DNA of 64,000 nt from JAAYUD01 sp963676865 (GTDB taxonomy: Bacteria; Bacteroidota; Bacteroidia; Bacteroidales; Bacteroidaceae), in NCBI GenBank assembly GCA_963676865.2, contig CAXXSS010000001.1, forward strand, positions 2,852,001 to 2,916,000, written 5' to 3'. The notes under the pieces are model-generated. The model was given only the letters and a program-made list of their open reading frames with translations, had not been told where the DNA came from and ran no database searches. Numbering within the stretch: position 1 is the stretch's first letter; every line of letters begins with the position of its first letter. Shown here in pieces: positions 36,001-45,670 of the stretch. The position numbers and the translations under genes are program-made.

Positions 36001-37947
36001 TTATTGTCCAGGCTCTTTCAGCAAATGGTCTATTTCATGGCAAATGCCTTCTTCGTCCATACCACAGAGGTGATACAGTTGATCTACTGTTCCATGTCCT
36101 ACGAAGTTGTCGGGAACACCGATTCGGGTTATTTGCAAATGACGTTTATGGTCGTTCATATAGTCAGTTATAATACTGCCTATGCCGCCTTCTTTCACAC
36201 CATCTTCTATTGTTATCAATTTGTCGAAACGGTTACCTATTTCATCGAGCATTTCCGTATCTAGCGGTTTGGCAAAACGTAAGTCATAGTGGGCAATGGT
36301 TATATTGTATTCCGCTTCGGCTTTCTCAATGGCACGCGCAGCGATGATACCTATCGGCCCATACGAAATCAACGCCACATCTTTGCCGTCTCTCAGCTTG
36401 CGTCCTTTGCCTACGGGTATTTCTTCAAACGGACATTGCCAATCTATTATAGAACCGTGGCCTCGGGGATAACGAATCATGAATGGACCTTTGTCAGGTA
36501 GCTGAGCTGTGTACATTAACTGGCGCAACTCACATTCGTCCATCGGAGCAGCCAACGTTAAGTGAGGTATGGAGTGAAACAGAGCAATATCAAAGACTCC
36601 GTGGTGAGTCGGTCCGTCTTCGCCTACCAGCCCGGCGCGGTCTAGGCACATTACTACGTGCAGATTCGGAATGGCAATATCATGAATTACATTGTCTACG
36701 GCTCTCTGCATGAAGGCTGAATAGATGTTGCAAAAGGGTAGCAAACCGTCTTTAGCCATGCCTCCACTGAAGGTTACGGCGTGCTCTTCGGCAATACCTA
36801 CGTCGAATGTTCGTTTGGGCATTGCTTCCATCATAATGTTCATAGAACATCCCGTCGGCATAGCTGGCGTGACTCCTACTATTTGAGGGTTTTGTTCGGC
36901 CAGCTCGAGTAATGTTTCGCCAAAAACATCCTGAAATTTAGGAGGTTGCCCATTTTCGCTTTTCACTATTCGCTTACCTGTTTCCGGATCGAAACGACCG
37001 GGGGCATGCCATATTGTAGCGGCCTTTTCGGCTGGAGCAAACCCTTTCCCTTTTACGGTATGGATATGAAGTAATTTGGGCCCTTCCATATCTTTTATAT
37101 CATTCAGTACTCTTACCAAATTTGTTACGTCATGTCCGTCTATCGGCCCGAAATAACGAATGTTGAGTCCGTCGAAAATATTTTGCTGATGAGCTGCCAT
37201 TGATTTCAGACTGTTTCCAAAACGAATCAGGGCTTTGCGACGGTTCTCGTCCATCAGCCCCAAGCGCGAAAGCAATCTGGCAATGCGGTACCTTGCTCTA
37301 TTATAGCGTTTAGAGGTTGTGAACTTGGTGAGCCTGATCAAGTAGTTTTTCATACCGCCCACACTGCGGTCAATGCTCATATTGTTATCATTTAGAATGA
37401 TGAGCATATTGTTGTGTGCGGTCGAAACATTGTTGAGGCCTTCGAAAGATAGCCCACCACTCATTGCTCCGTCGCCTATAATCGCTACGATATGTCGTTT
37501 TTCTTTTTTCAAATCGGCGGCTACAGCCATACCCAATGCTGCCGAAATAGAATTGGAGGCATGTCCGCAAGTGAACGTGTCGTATTCGCTTTCGTAAGGA
37601 GAGGGGAATGGCCTGATGCCTCCTAGTTTTCTGTTGGTACAGAATTGTTTGCGTCGTCCTGTCAATATTTTATGTCCGTATGCTTGATGTCCTACATCCC
37701 ATACCAATCGATCGTAGGGAGTATCGAACACATAATGAAGGGCTACGGTCAGTTCTACCACACCTAGTGATGAGGCAAAATGACCCGGATTGCGCGATAA
37801 TTCATTGATGATATCTTCGCGTAATTCCTTGCAGACTTCGGGCAATTGCGTTACGGTCAATCGTCTTAAATCGGCCGGATAGTTTATTTGTTCCAACAAA
37901 TTCGTATGTGATTCCGTTTGTTCCATATCTGATATTTCTGGCTGCAA
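36001..37947 (-). CDS. dxs: 1-deoxy-D-xylulose-5-phosphate synthase
   Basis: 648 residues. Thiamine-diphosphate enzyme joining pyruvate and glyceraldehyde-3-phosphate, the first step of the MEP isoprenoid pathway. Landmarks are LVWDVGHQAYGHKILTGR, the ThDP motif GDGAMSGGLSFEGLNN through NDNNMSI, then HIHTVKGKGFAPAEK, DVGIAEEHAVTFSGGMA with the catalytic Glu, and the transketolase C-terminal domain. ispH near 53 kb catalyses the last step of the same pathway and the polyprenyl synthase at 49997 uses its products. The two lysO half-genes follow on the same strand. Confidence 0.97.
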   Translation of the reverse strand: MQPEISDMEQTESHTNLLEQINYPADLRRLTVTQLPEVCKELREDIINELSRNPGHFASSLGVVELTVALHYVFDTPYDRLVWDVGHQAYGHKILTGRRKQFCTNRKLGGIRPFPSPYESEYDTFTCGHASNSISAALGMAVAADLKKEKRHIVAIIGDGAMSGGLSFEGLNNVSTAHNNMLIILNDNNMSIDRSVGGMKNYLIRLTKFTTSKRYNRARYRIARLLSRLGLMDENRRKALIRFGNSLKSMAAHQQNIFDGLNIRYFGPIDGHDVTNLVRVLNDIKDMEGPKLLHIHTVKGKGFAPAEKAATIWHAPGRFDPETGKRIVKSENGQPPKFQDVFGETLLELAEQNPQIVGVTPAMPTGCSMNIMMEAMPKRTFDVGIAEEHAVTFSGGMAKDGLLPFCNIYSAFMQRAVDNVIHDIAIPNLHVVMCLDRAGLVGEDGPTHHGVFDIALFHSIPHLTLAAPMDECELRQLMYTAQLPDKGPFMIRYPRGHGSIIDWQCPFEEIPVGKGRKLRDGKDVALISYGPIGIIAARAIEKAEAEYNITIAHYDLRFAKPLDTEMLDEIGNRFDKLITIEDGVKEGGIGSIITDYMNDHKRHLQITRIGVPDNFVGHGTVDQLYHLCGMDEEGICHEIDHLLKEPGQ

Positions 37948-38384
37948 AAATACGAACTTTTTATGTATTTCTACTATTTTGTTGAGTTAATACTCTGTGT
38001 CGTTTCGTATCAGTCTCTTCTTGTCTATATTAGATAATCGTTAAAATTTTCGTATGTTAGTTTATTCGGTGATGTCCTTAAGTTTTTCTCGCCATGTATA
38101 TACGACCACAAAAAGAGGTACATATTGAATAGCTTTTTGCTCTTCTTCTTATCCCGAACTAAAAATGAATTATTCAAGCTAACGCTTACCGCAAAAAAAA
38201 GTTTTAAAACTCTATCCGTCATGTTATCCCATTGGTTACGAGTTACATATACATGTGAGGCTTGTTTTCGGGACTCCAAAAAGGTGTTATCTTACTTAGT
38301 GTTAGTCCATTATGAAATACATCCGTATGTCGTCTATGAAACTACCGTATCTTGCGCTATAAACTTCTTTATGTTGTTGCGGAA

Positions 38385-38510
38385 ACTTCCGTTAGTTACT
38401 GCGGTAACATAAGGATGTTGTTTGCGACTCACGGGCGTGAGTCGCAAACAACATATGTTAGTTTTCTCGGTGACGTCCTTATGTTTTTTTGAAAACGTAT
38501 GGACGTCAAC
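38385..38510. repeat. Mosaic palindromic repeats in the dxs-tcdA gap
   Basis: The 1249-base gap 37948-39196 contains no convincing gene. Here CGTTAGTTACTGCGGTAAC (identical to 2.6 kb) is followed by CATAAGGATG, then a 40-base perfect hairpin at 38415-38454 (19-bp arms around GG, with the GCGACTCACG core shared with 17.6 and 53.7 kb), then GACGTCCTTATG and CGTATGGACGTC. Looser related words (CCGTATGTCG, TTATGTTG) extend left to about 38280. The short frame at 38025-38279 has no recognisable product. Confidence 0.85.
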
Positions 38511-38642
38511 ATTTTTAGTTCCTTATGTGGTTTTTGAAAGATAAGGACTCTATTAATTTAAAGTATATACATGCATCAGATAAGGTGCATGAGATGGGAA
38601 ATCTGGACTAAATCGTTTTGTGTTGCCATATTTTACCAAAAG

Positions 38643-38803
38643 TGCCGAAGGTGCCGAAGTACATATAGGGAGTTCTGCATTTTTTTTATTCGACGTTTTA
38701 TACTAAAATCAAAAGGATATATATAGTAAGTAAATATACTATACAAAAAAAATATAAAATAAAAAAATAAAGAGGAGTGGAAAGTACTTCGGCACCTTCG
38801 GCA
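38643..38803. repeat. 20-bp inverted repeats around an AT-rich core
   Basis: TGCCGAAGGTGCCGAAGTAC (38643-38662) is repeated perfectly inverted at 38784-38803, enclosing 121 bases of very AT-rich sequence. Each arm also contains a tandem GTGCCGAAG-like duplication. No coding potential. It could be a miniature mobile element or a long hairpin of a transcript. The rest of the gap to 39196 shows nothing recognisable. Confidence 0.75.
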
Positions 38804-39196
38804 GGGGTATGTTGATTTTCGAAGCTGTGGTATATTGTGGCTGCGATTTTCGAGTTGACCAGTTTTTTTGTCCTTTTCCTGAAAAATGAAGTTAGTGCTC
38901 TGAAAGTGTGATGATAGATATTATTCATATTGATATATAATAGAGGATTCCAATGACTATTTGGTATCTATTAATATCTTTATGCTGCTATTTGACTTTA
39001 GTAAAAAAGGCTTTTTGTCTCTGTATTTCAGTATTTTAGAAAAATGATTAAAAATCTGGTCAGAAGAAAAGATACTTTTATTTGTAAAGTTTATTTTAAA
39101 TATGATTCGAATTTTCTTCTCATAGAGTCTATGCGTCTACTCTTTGTTGGCGGTAAAAGCCTTTTTATGCAGAGAAGATGATGCCGGAATATCGAT

Positions 39197-39994
39197 TTAT
39201 TTTTTATAAATATCCTGTATTACCAACCCGGCAAGTGTAAATCCGAAGATGGCAGTGGTATGGGCAATTGTTCCGTTAATCCGAGCTTTCTGGCTGCACC
39301 ATTCATGGTTTATCAAATTAGGATCGCCCGGTCCTATCTTAGCTTTTGGGCACATACATTTGTCAGTGCCGCACAGAGAGTTGGATCCTTTATTTTCTAA
39401 AAGTTCTTCACTATATACGCACATGAACTTTTTAGCCAGCTTTTCTCCTTTTCTTATTTTTCGGCGAAGTGCCGCTGCCAATGGGCAACCTATCACTTTC
39501 CAGAATTCGGCAGTCTTTATTTTCATCGGGTCCATTTTCAATGCCGCTCCCATTGACGAGAAGAATGTAGCACTTGTCTTTGTGGCTGTTCGGATTAAAT
39601 CTATTTTGTTCTGAAGACTGTCTATGGCATCAATGATATAGTCGTAGCTGTCCAGATTGAAAGAATCGGAGGTCTCGGCGCTATATATCTGTTGCAAGGC
39701 TGTGATTTCTGCGGTAGGATTGATTTCCAAGAGGCGCGATTTGAGTGCTTCTACTTTGACTTGTCCAATTGTTTTGGTGGTGGCCATTAGTTGTCTATTG
39801 ACATTAGTGATGCAAATGCGGTCGGAATCGACGATGGTGATATATTTAATGCCCGATCTGACAAGGCTCTCGGCACACCAGCTCCCTACACCTCCAACAC
39901 CGAATATGATAATACGTGTATTGGCAATCTTGTCCATCAGCTCATTGCCGACCAATAATTCTGTTCTCTTGAAAATTCCTTTTTCTAATCCCAT
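39197..39994 (-). CDS. tcdA: tRNA threonylcarbamoyladenosine dehydratase
   Basis: 265 residues. E1-like ThiF-family enzyme that cyclises t6A37 of tRNA to ct6A in an ATP-dependent reaction. The nucleotide-binding loop is IIIFGVGGVGSWCAESLVRSG, followed by IVDSDRICITNVNRQL and DYIIDAIDSLQNKIDLI. Cys residues in the C-terminal region (SLCGTDKCMCPKA) are present. Length agrees with TcdA. It lies alone between the repeat gap and the kdp sensor kinase. Confidence 0.93.
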   Translation of the reverse strand: MGLEKGIFKRTELLVGNELMDKIANTRIIIFGVGGVGSWCAESLVRSGIKYITIVDSDRICITNVNRQLMATTKTIGQVKVEALKSRLLEINPTAEITALQQIYSAETSDSFNLDSYDYIIDAIDSLQNKIDLIRTATKTSATFFSSMGAALKMDPMKIKTAEFWKVIGCPLAAALRRKIRKGEKLAKKFMCVYSEELLENKGSNSLCGTDKCMCPKAKIGPGDPNLINHEWCSQKARINGTIAHTTAIFGFTLAGLVIQDIYKK

Positions 39995-40081
39995 TTTTAT
40001 GCCTTCGATAATTTGGGCACAAAATTACAATAAATATATTAATAACACTCCTTTTTGTTTCTCTGTATTTGCGAAATTCGT

Positions 40082-41779
40082 TTAAGCAACATTGAATGAA
40101 ATAGTGAAGCAACTGCCTTTGCCTATTTCACTCTCTACTCTGATATTGCCTCCATGGGCTTCGACAAAGTCTTTCGAGATAGCGAGGCCCAAGCCACTGC
40201 CTTGAACTTTTGTGCCCGGTACGCGGAAGTAGCGGTCGAAGATCGTGTCGTGGTATCTGGGGTCGATACCTTTGCCGAAGTCGCGAACAAAGATTTCTAC
40301 ATTATGGCCTACGTGTTTTGCTCCGATGATAATTCTCGAATTTTCGGGAGAATAGTGAATGGCATTCGATAGTAGATTTGTTACTACCCAAGCAATTTTT
40401 TCACTATCGACAAAGAGTTTGGGCATTTTTGTTTCGGGATATTCTACTTCGATGTTACATCTGAAACGCTCGGAGAGTATTCTTGTTGCCCCTATAGCAT
40501 AGTCTATCAACTCAATAGGCTTGGTGATTTTAGGATTCAATTGCAAAGAACCTGTTTCAACCTGTGTCATTTTGAGCAGTTCGCTGGTGATGTTGAGTAG
40601 CCGTTCGCTATTCTCTTGAATGCCTTGTGCCAAAGATTTCTGTTCGCCGTTCATTTCGCCTACACGATTGTCTTCCAATAGTTTCAGACTCATCATAATT
40701 GCTGCTATGGGAGTCTTCAATTCGTGTGAGATGATCGAAATAAAATTGGTCTTGGCATTGTCCAGCATTCTGAACTTGGTAACGTCCGAAAGCATGATAA
40801 CGGTGCCCGATTTTTCGGGTAGGTGCAGATAGTGAACCTCGTAGTAGCATTCTTTGTTATCGGAATAGATTTTGAGCGAATTGTTGTCTTCTTCTTTTTT
40901 GCTTTCCAATCCCCTGATGAGTCTTCGCAGCAAGTCGTTGGATAAAGAAATATCCAGAGCCGACTTATGAATAATATCGGGTGCGGGCAGATTGATTATT
41001 TGTGTTAATGCCTGATTGGCAAAAAGTATGCTCTTTTCGTTATCTAATCCTAATATAGGCTCTTTGATGGCGTTTATGACTGTTTCCAAGTATTGTTTGG
41101 TAGATATGACGCGTGCCATGCTGCTCTTTTGAAATTGGGATAGCTCTTGAGCCATGTTATTGAAAGAAAGAGCCACTTCGCTGAATTCGGAACGCGGTCC
41201 GAAGTTGAGACGTTTGTCGTAATTGTGGTTGGATATTTCGACGATACCTGCCAATAACTCTTTGATAGGAGAGGTTAGTATTTTTGGAAATTTGATGAGC
41301 ATAAATATAGCGATTAAAGCACTGGCTATAGATAGAATAATAGTCCATATCAGTGCATCACGTGCATCGCTTACGGCTTTTCCAGATTTCAGACAAATGG
41401 CATCGGTGTTGAGTTTGATAAGGCGATTGATCGTCTCTTCAATTCGAATTTTGTTATCTTTGTCGGGATGATGGCGAAACTGTATAAAGCCGTTTTCCAA
41501 TTGGATGGTCACCATTCGCTCCTCGCGCTCGGTAACATTGTGCTCTTGTAGTCTCAGGTTTTCCATAAACATTTTGTCGGCCGAGACGGAATCCTTATAG
41601 AATGAATTGACGGCAAATATCATTTTCTGAGCATAGTCTACCGAGTTGTAATTGTCTTTCAGAATATTTTCGGTGTTCAGTTTCATGATTTGAGTCGATT
41701 GGGATGTAAAGACTCCAAGACTGACAATAACAACCAGCAGTATGCCGATAGATAATGCTATTTTATTTTTTGTCTTCAT
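40082..41779 (-). CDS. Membrane sensor histidine kinase of the kdp locus (HAMP-PAS-HisKA-HATPase)
   Basis: 565 residues from ATG 41779 (MKTKNKIALSIGILLVVIV); the frame extends to 41929 but then overlaps the upstream gene. Two helices (about 5-25 and 145-165) flank a periplasmic sensor region. Then come HAMP (about 170-220), PAS (about 230-330), HisKA with the phospho-His in ISIISHELKTPIAAIM, and HATPase_c with NLLSNAIHYSP, DFGKGIDP and GSGLGLAISK. It lacks the four-helix bundle and N-terminal sensor domain of classical KdpD; that domain is a separate protein 8 bases upstream. Its partner is presumably the sigma-54 regulator at 47808, since no KdpE gene is present. Confidence 0.9.
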   Translation of the reverse strand: MKTKNKIALSIGILLVVIVSLGVFTSQSTQIMKLNTENILKDNYNSVDYAQKMIFAVNSFYKDSVSADKMFMENLRLQEHNVTEREERMVTIQLENGFIQFRHHPDKDNKIRIEETINRLIKLNTDAICLKSGKAVSDARDALIWTIILSIASALIAIFMLIKFPKILTSPIKELLAGIVEISNHNYDKRLNFGPRSEFSEVALSFNNMAQELSQFQKSSMARVISTKQYLETVINAIKEPILGLDNEKSILFANQALTQIINLPAPDIIHKSALDISLSNDLLRRLIRGLESKKEEDNNSLKIYSDNKECYYEVHYLHLPEKSGTVIMLSDVTKFRMLDNAKTNFISIISHELKTPIAAIMMSLKLLEDNRVGEMNGEQKSLAQGIQENSERLLNITSELLKMTQVETGSLQLNPKITKPIELIDYAIGATRILSERFRCNIEVEYPETKMPKLFVDSEKIAWVVTNLLSNAIHYSPENSRIIIGAKHVGHNVEIFVRDFGKGIDPRYHDTIFDRYFRVPGTKVQGSGLGLAISKDFVEAHGGNIRVESEIGKGSCFTISFNVA

Positions 41780-41787
41780 GATTTGGT

Positions 41788-42909
41788 TTATGATAAAATG
41801 ATTAGATCTATATCCGATTTTGAGAGTGAATTGAAAAGATGGCGGTAGCGGAATGCCGCAAAAATGATATTGGTCAGATTTAATCTTGGCTTGCCGATAC
41901 ATACTGAGCTTACATGATTGTTTTGACATACTTCGATGATGCCGTCTATGATGTTGGGGGCCTCGTATTGTATGACCTCTGCTCCCAGGTCGATGGCCAA
42001 GATGAAATTGTTGATAAGGTGGCGTTGTGCCGCCAAGCTTATTTTATCGTTTTGCTCTTGAGGGGTGCGCACATACAAGACCGAGAATTTGGCGTTGGTA
42101 CTTGTCGTGAGTCGGGCTATCTTGCGGATGATATGTCGCGACCTCTTTTCATTAGTACCGATACATCCCAAAAAATGTTTTTGAAGGGTAGGAATAGTGG
42201 GTTTTACTTCGCTTTCTACTTTTCTGGACACTCGGAGTGCTACTTCTTTAAGAGCCAGCTCTCTGAGTTGCAAAATATGCTCGGGTGTAAAGAAATGGTT
42301 TAAGGCACTTTCTATTTTGTCTTCCTTATATATTTTCCCTTCTTTCAGCCTTTCTATCAATTCGTCGGATGTGAGGTCGATATTCACGACTTCATCCGCT
42401 TCTTGCAGTACATTGTCGGGGATGCGTTCTTGCACTTCGATGCCGACAATGTTTTTAACTTCTTCGTTCAGGCTTTCTATGTGCTGAATATTGACAGCCG
42501 AGAGCACATTGATTCCTGCATCCAATAGCTCCATTACATCCTGCCATCTTTTTTCATTGCGGCTTCCTTCGACGTTTGTATGGGCCAATTCGTCGACTAT
42601 GACCAGCTCGGGATGGAGTTGTAGTATGGCTTCCATATTCATCTCTTCCAGCTCTTTGCCTTTGTAGAAGACTTTTTTGCATGGAATGACAGGCAGTCCT
42701 TTTAGCAATTTCTCTGTTTCGGCTCTGCCGTGAGTCTCTATGTAGCCTATTTGAACATCTATTCCATTGCCAAATAGGTCTTTTGCATCGCGAAGCATAC
42801 GACAGGTTTTACCTACTCCGGCTATCATGCCGATATAGATCTTGAATTTTCCTCGTTTGGATCGTTGTATCAAATTGAGGAAGTAATGTGCGTCATCAAC
42901 CTTTTTCAT
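41788..42909 (-). CDS. kdpD: KdpD N-terminal sensor domain as a stand-alone protein
   Basis: 373 residues from ATG 42909 (MKKVDDAHYFLNLIQRSKRG). The KdpD domain (about 18-225) shows Walker A IGMIAGVGKTCRML and Walker B LVIVDELAHTNVEGSRN; a universal-stress-protein-like domain follows (about 245-373: CIGTNEKRSRHIIRKIAR). There is no membrane or kinase part, so this is the cytoplasmic K+/c-di-AMP-type sensing half of KdpD on its own, with the kinase encoded by the next gene. Such a split is widespread in Bacteroidetes. It is the fifth main gene of the kdp operon, 96 bases after kdpC. Confidence 0.92.
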   Translation of the reverse strand: MKKVDDAHYFLNLIQRSKRGKFKIYIGMIAGVGKTCRMLRDAKDLFGNGIDVQIGYIETHGRAETEKLLKGLPVIPCKKVFYKGKELEEMNMEAILQLHPELVIVDELAHTNVEGSRNEKRWQDVMELLDAGINVLSAVNIQHIESLNEEVKNIVGIEVQERIPDNVLQEADEVVNIDLTSDELIERLKEGKIYKEDKIESALNHFFTPEHILQLRELALKEVALRVSRKVESEVKPTIPTLQKHFLGCIGTNEKRSRHIIRKIARLTTSTNAKFSVLYVRTPQEQNDKISLAAQRHLINNFILAIDLGAEVIQYEAPNIIDGIIEVCQNNHVSSVCIGKPRLNLTNIIFAAFRYRHLFNSLSKSDIDLIILS

Positions 42910-43005
42910 CTTGTATTCAATTGCAAATATAGCATATTTGTGTATCAAAGCTTCATGATGATAAAAAATCATCACGAGGCAAACCAATACTCCATTTCAA
43001 TTTAG

Positions 43006-43593
43006 TTATATATTCTGTTTTTCTGTCTTGATATTATCCAAAGCGATGTTCAGTTCCAATACATTGACCTTTTCGGGGCCAAAAAGTCCGAATAGTGGCT
43101 TTTGTATGTGATGGTCTACAATAGATCTTATTGCTTTTTCATTGCATTTGCGGGCAATAGCGATTCTGCGGACTTGTATGTAGGCGCTTTGAGGTGAAAT
43201 GTCGGGATCGAGCCCCGAACCACTTGCAGTAACCATTTCGGCAGGTATGTCTTTGCGTTTCAAGTAGGGATGATGTTTCAGAAAGTCTGTAATGCGATGC
43301 TCTACCTCTGTGAGGTACTCTTTATTGCTTACAGCCTTGTTGCTGCCACCCGAACTGGTTCCGTCATATCCGTTTCCGGCACATGAAGGACGTCCCCAGA
43401 AATAAATATCTTTTTTGAACATCTGACCTACATTGGCCGCACCGATAACCTTGCCCTGCAGAGTAGCTGTTGGTGCATTGCCTTTGTTTGGTCCTGCAAA
43501 TTGAGCAAATATCCATAGTACAAATACGTAGCATACAGCCAATAAGGCACAGAATACAAAAGTCAGTTTGATCGATTTTATTAAATTTTTCAT
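43006..43593 (-). CDS. kdpC: Potassium-transporting ATPase subunit KdpC
   Basis: 195 residues. Single N-terminal membrane helix (about 10-32) and a periplasmic domain with FWGRPSCAGNGYDGTSSGGSN and VTASGSGLDPDISPQSAYIQ, both diagnostic. KdpC links KdpA and KdpB and supports ATP affinity. It lies 12 bases after kdpB. Confidence 0.96.
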   Translation of the reverse strand: MKNLIKSIKLTFVFCALLAVCYVFVLWIFAQFAGPNKGNAPTATLQGKVIGAANVGQMFKKDIYFWGRPSCAGNGYDGTSSGGSNKAVSNKEYLTEVEHRITDFLKHHPYLKRKDIPAEMVTASGSGLDPDISPQSAYIQVRRIAIARKCNEKAIRSIVDHHIQKPLFGLFGPEKVNVLELNIALDNIKTEKQNI

Positions 43594-43605
43594 TGCAATA
43601 CTGTT

Positions 43606-45645
43606 TTAAAAGAATAAACCGATGAATAAGTCTATTAATTTGATTCCTATAAAAGGAACAATAACTCCGCCCAGTCCGTAAATCAATAAATTTCTTCGGA
43701 GTAGGGCAGAAGCCCCTATGGGTTTATAGCTTACTCCTTTCAATGCAAGTGGAATGAGTATGGGAATAATCAATGCGTTGAAGATAATGGCAGAAAGAAT
43801 GGCACTTGCCGGACTGTGAAGTTGCATGACATTGAGTGCTGCCAGTTGAGGAATGGATACCATAAACAAAGCGGGTACAATGGCAAAATATTTGGCCACA
43901 TCATTGGCTATGGAGAAAGTGGTCAACGTGCCACGTGTCATCAACAGTTGTTTACCTATTTCTACTATTTCTATTAGCTTGGTCGGGTCGTTGTCCAAAT
44001 CTACCATGTTGCCGGCTTCTTTGGCTGCCTGCGTACCGCTATTCATTGCAACTCCGACATTGGCCTGTGCCAACGCGGGAGCATCGTTTGTTCCATCGCC
44101 CATCATAGCCACTAGCTTTCCGGCTACTTGCTCTTTCTTTATATATTCCATCTTATCTTCGGGTTTGGCTTCCGCAATAAAATCGTCTACACCGGCTTTG
44201 GTAGCGATATATTGTGCCGTTAACGGATTATCGCCGGTTACCATTACGGTTTTAACACCCATCTTCCGTAAACGTTCAAAACGTTCGTGAATACCCGGTT
44301 TAATAATGTCTTGTAGCTCTATGACGCCGGCAACTTTCTTGTTGATACTTACAACCAGTGGAGTACCGCCATTGCTTGAAATGTTTACGATGGCATCTTC
44401 TGTTTCTTTTGGAAAACTATTTCCGGCAGACTCTACAATCTTTCGTATTGCTTCATAAGCCCCTTTACGAATTTCGGTTCCGTCTTCCAGATTGATTCCC
44501 GAAGTTTTAGTCTCGGCAGAGAATTTAATCAATCGGCCGCTCGCGGTTACTATCTTTCGCTCTTGTGTGTTCTTTTTGTATCCCAATTCTACAATAGATT
44601 TACCTTCGGGTGTGGTGTCTGATTGAGAAGAGAGTAGACAGGCTGTGATGAAGTCTTGTTCCGATACTCCCGATGCGGGATAGAAGTTGGTGGCTTTTCG
44701 ATTGCCGATTGTAATTGTCCCCGTCTTATCGAGCAATAAAGTGTCTATATCTCCAGCTGTTTCTACCGCTTTACCCGATTTGGTGATTACATTGGCTCTC
44801 AAAGCTCTGTCCATACCGGCAATGCCGATAGCAGAGAGTAATCCGCCGATAGTGGTAGGTATAAGGCAAACGAACAGTGACAAAAGAGCGGCAATACCGA
44901 TTGTGGTACCTGAGTAGTCGGCTAATGGTTTGAGGCAGATGCAAACGATTGTGAACACCAAAGTAAAGGCGGCCAATAGTATGGTCAATGCTATTTCGTT
45001 TGGCGTTTTCTGTCTGGAAGCACCCTCAACCAATGCAATCATCTTATCGAGAAAGCTTTCTCCGGGGCGTGTCGTCACTTTGACACGTATGCGATCCGAT
45101 AGAACTTTTGTTCCACCGGTAACGGAACTCTTATCACCTCCCGCTTCGCGTATAACCGGTGCTGATTCTCCGGTAATGGCACTTTCGTCTATCGAAGCCA
45201 AACCATCTATAATTTCGCCATCCGATGGAATAATATCTCCTGCAATACATTCGAATTCGTCACCGATTTTAAGTTGTGAACTGCTGATGTGCTCTATCTT
45301 GTTGCCTTTTATCAGTTTGACAGGCGTGTCTTCGCGTGTCTTTCGTAAACTGTCGGCCTGTGCCTTACCTCGTGCTTCGGCTATGGCTTCGGCAAAGTTG
45401 GCAAATATGAGAGTAATGAATAAGATAAACATTACTAGTAGATTGTATACGAAAGAGCCCTGGGTTTTAGAAAAGGCTGAGTATATAGTAACTATTGTCA
45501 TGACTGCCGTGCAGACTTCTACTGTAAACATGATGGGATTCTTTATCAGAATGCGTGGGTCTAGTTTCACAAACGACTGTCTCAGACTTTCTTTTACCAT
45601 TTCTTTCCGAAACAAAGCTGTTGATTTTTCATTTCTTGTATTCAT
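43606..45645 (-). CDS. kdpB: Potassium-transporting P-type ATPase subunit KdpB
   Basis: 679 residues, seven helices. P-type motifs are the TGES loop (DESAITGESAPVIREAGG), the phosphorylation site LLLDKTGTITIGNRKA, and the hinge MMGDGTNDAPALAQANVG. Hydrolyses ATP to drive K+ uptake through KdpA. Order kdpA-kdpB-kdpC is as in other bacteria, with 25 bases to kdpA. Confidence 0.97.
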   Translation of the reverse strand: MNTRNEKSTALFRKEMVKESLRQSFVKLDPRILIKNPIMFTVEVCTAVMTIVTIYSAFSKTQGSFVYNLLVMFILFITLIFANFAEAIAEARGKAQADSLRKTREDTPVKLIKGNKIEHISSSQLKIGDEFECIAGDIIPSDGEIIDGLASIDESAITGESAPVIREAGGDKSSVTGGTKVLSDRIRVKVTTRPGESFLDKMIALVEGASRQKTPNEIALTILLAAFTLVFTIVCICLKPLADYSGTTIGIAALLSLFVCLIPTTIGGLLSAIGIAGMDRALRANVITKSGKAVETAGDIDTLLLDKTGTITIGNRKATNFYPASGVSEQDFITACLLSSQSDTTPEGKSIVELGYKKNTQERKIVTASGRLIKFSAETKTSGINLEDGTEIRKGAYEAIRKIVESAGNSFPKETEDAIVNISSNGGTPLVVSINKKVAGVIELQDIIKPGIHERFERLRKMGVKTVMVTGDNPLTAQYIATKAGVDDFIAEAKPEDKMEYIKKEQVAGKLVAMMGDGTNDAPALAQANVGVAMNSGTQAAKEAGNMVDLDNDPTKLIEIVEIGKQLLMTRGTLTTFSIANDVAKYFAIVPALFMVSIPQLAALNVMQLHSPASAILSAIIFNALIIPILIPLALKGVSYKPIGASALLRRNLLIYGLGGVIVPFIGIKLIDLFIGLFF

Positions 45646-45670
45646 AATGAGTTTGATGTCCGTTAGAGGG

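Noticed and set aside
38025..38279. 84-codon minus-strand frame in the dxs-tcdA gap
   Set aside because: No family, low-complexity flanks, and position in a repeat-rich region; not reported as a gene. A frame at 38698-38928 was rejected for the same reason.
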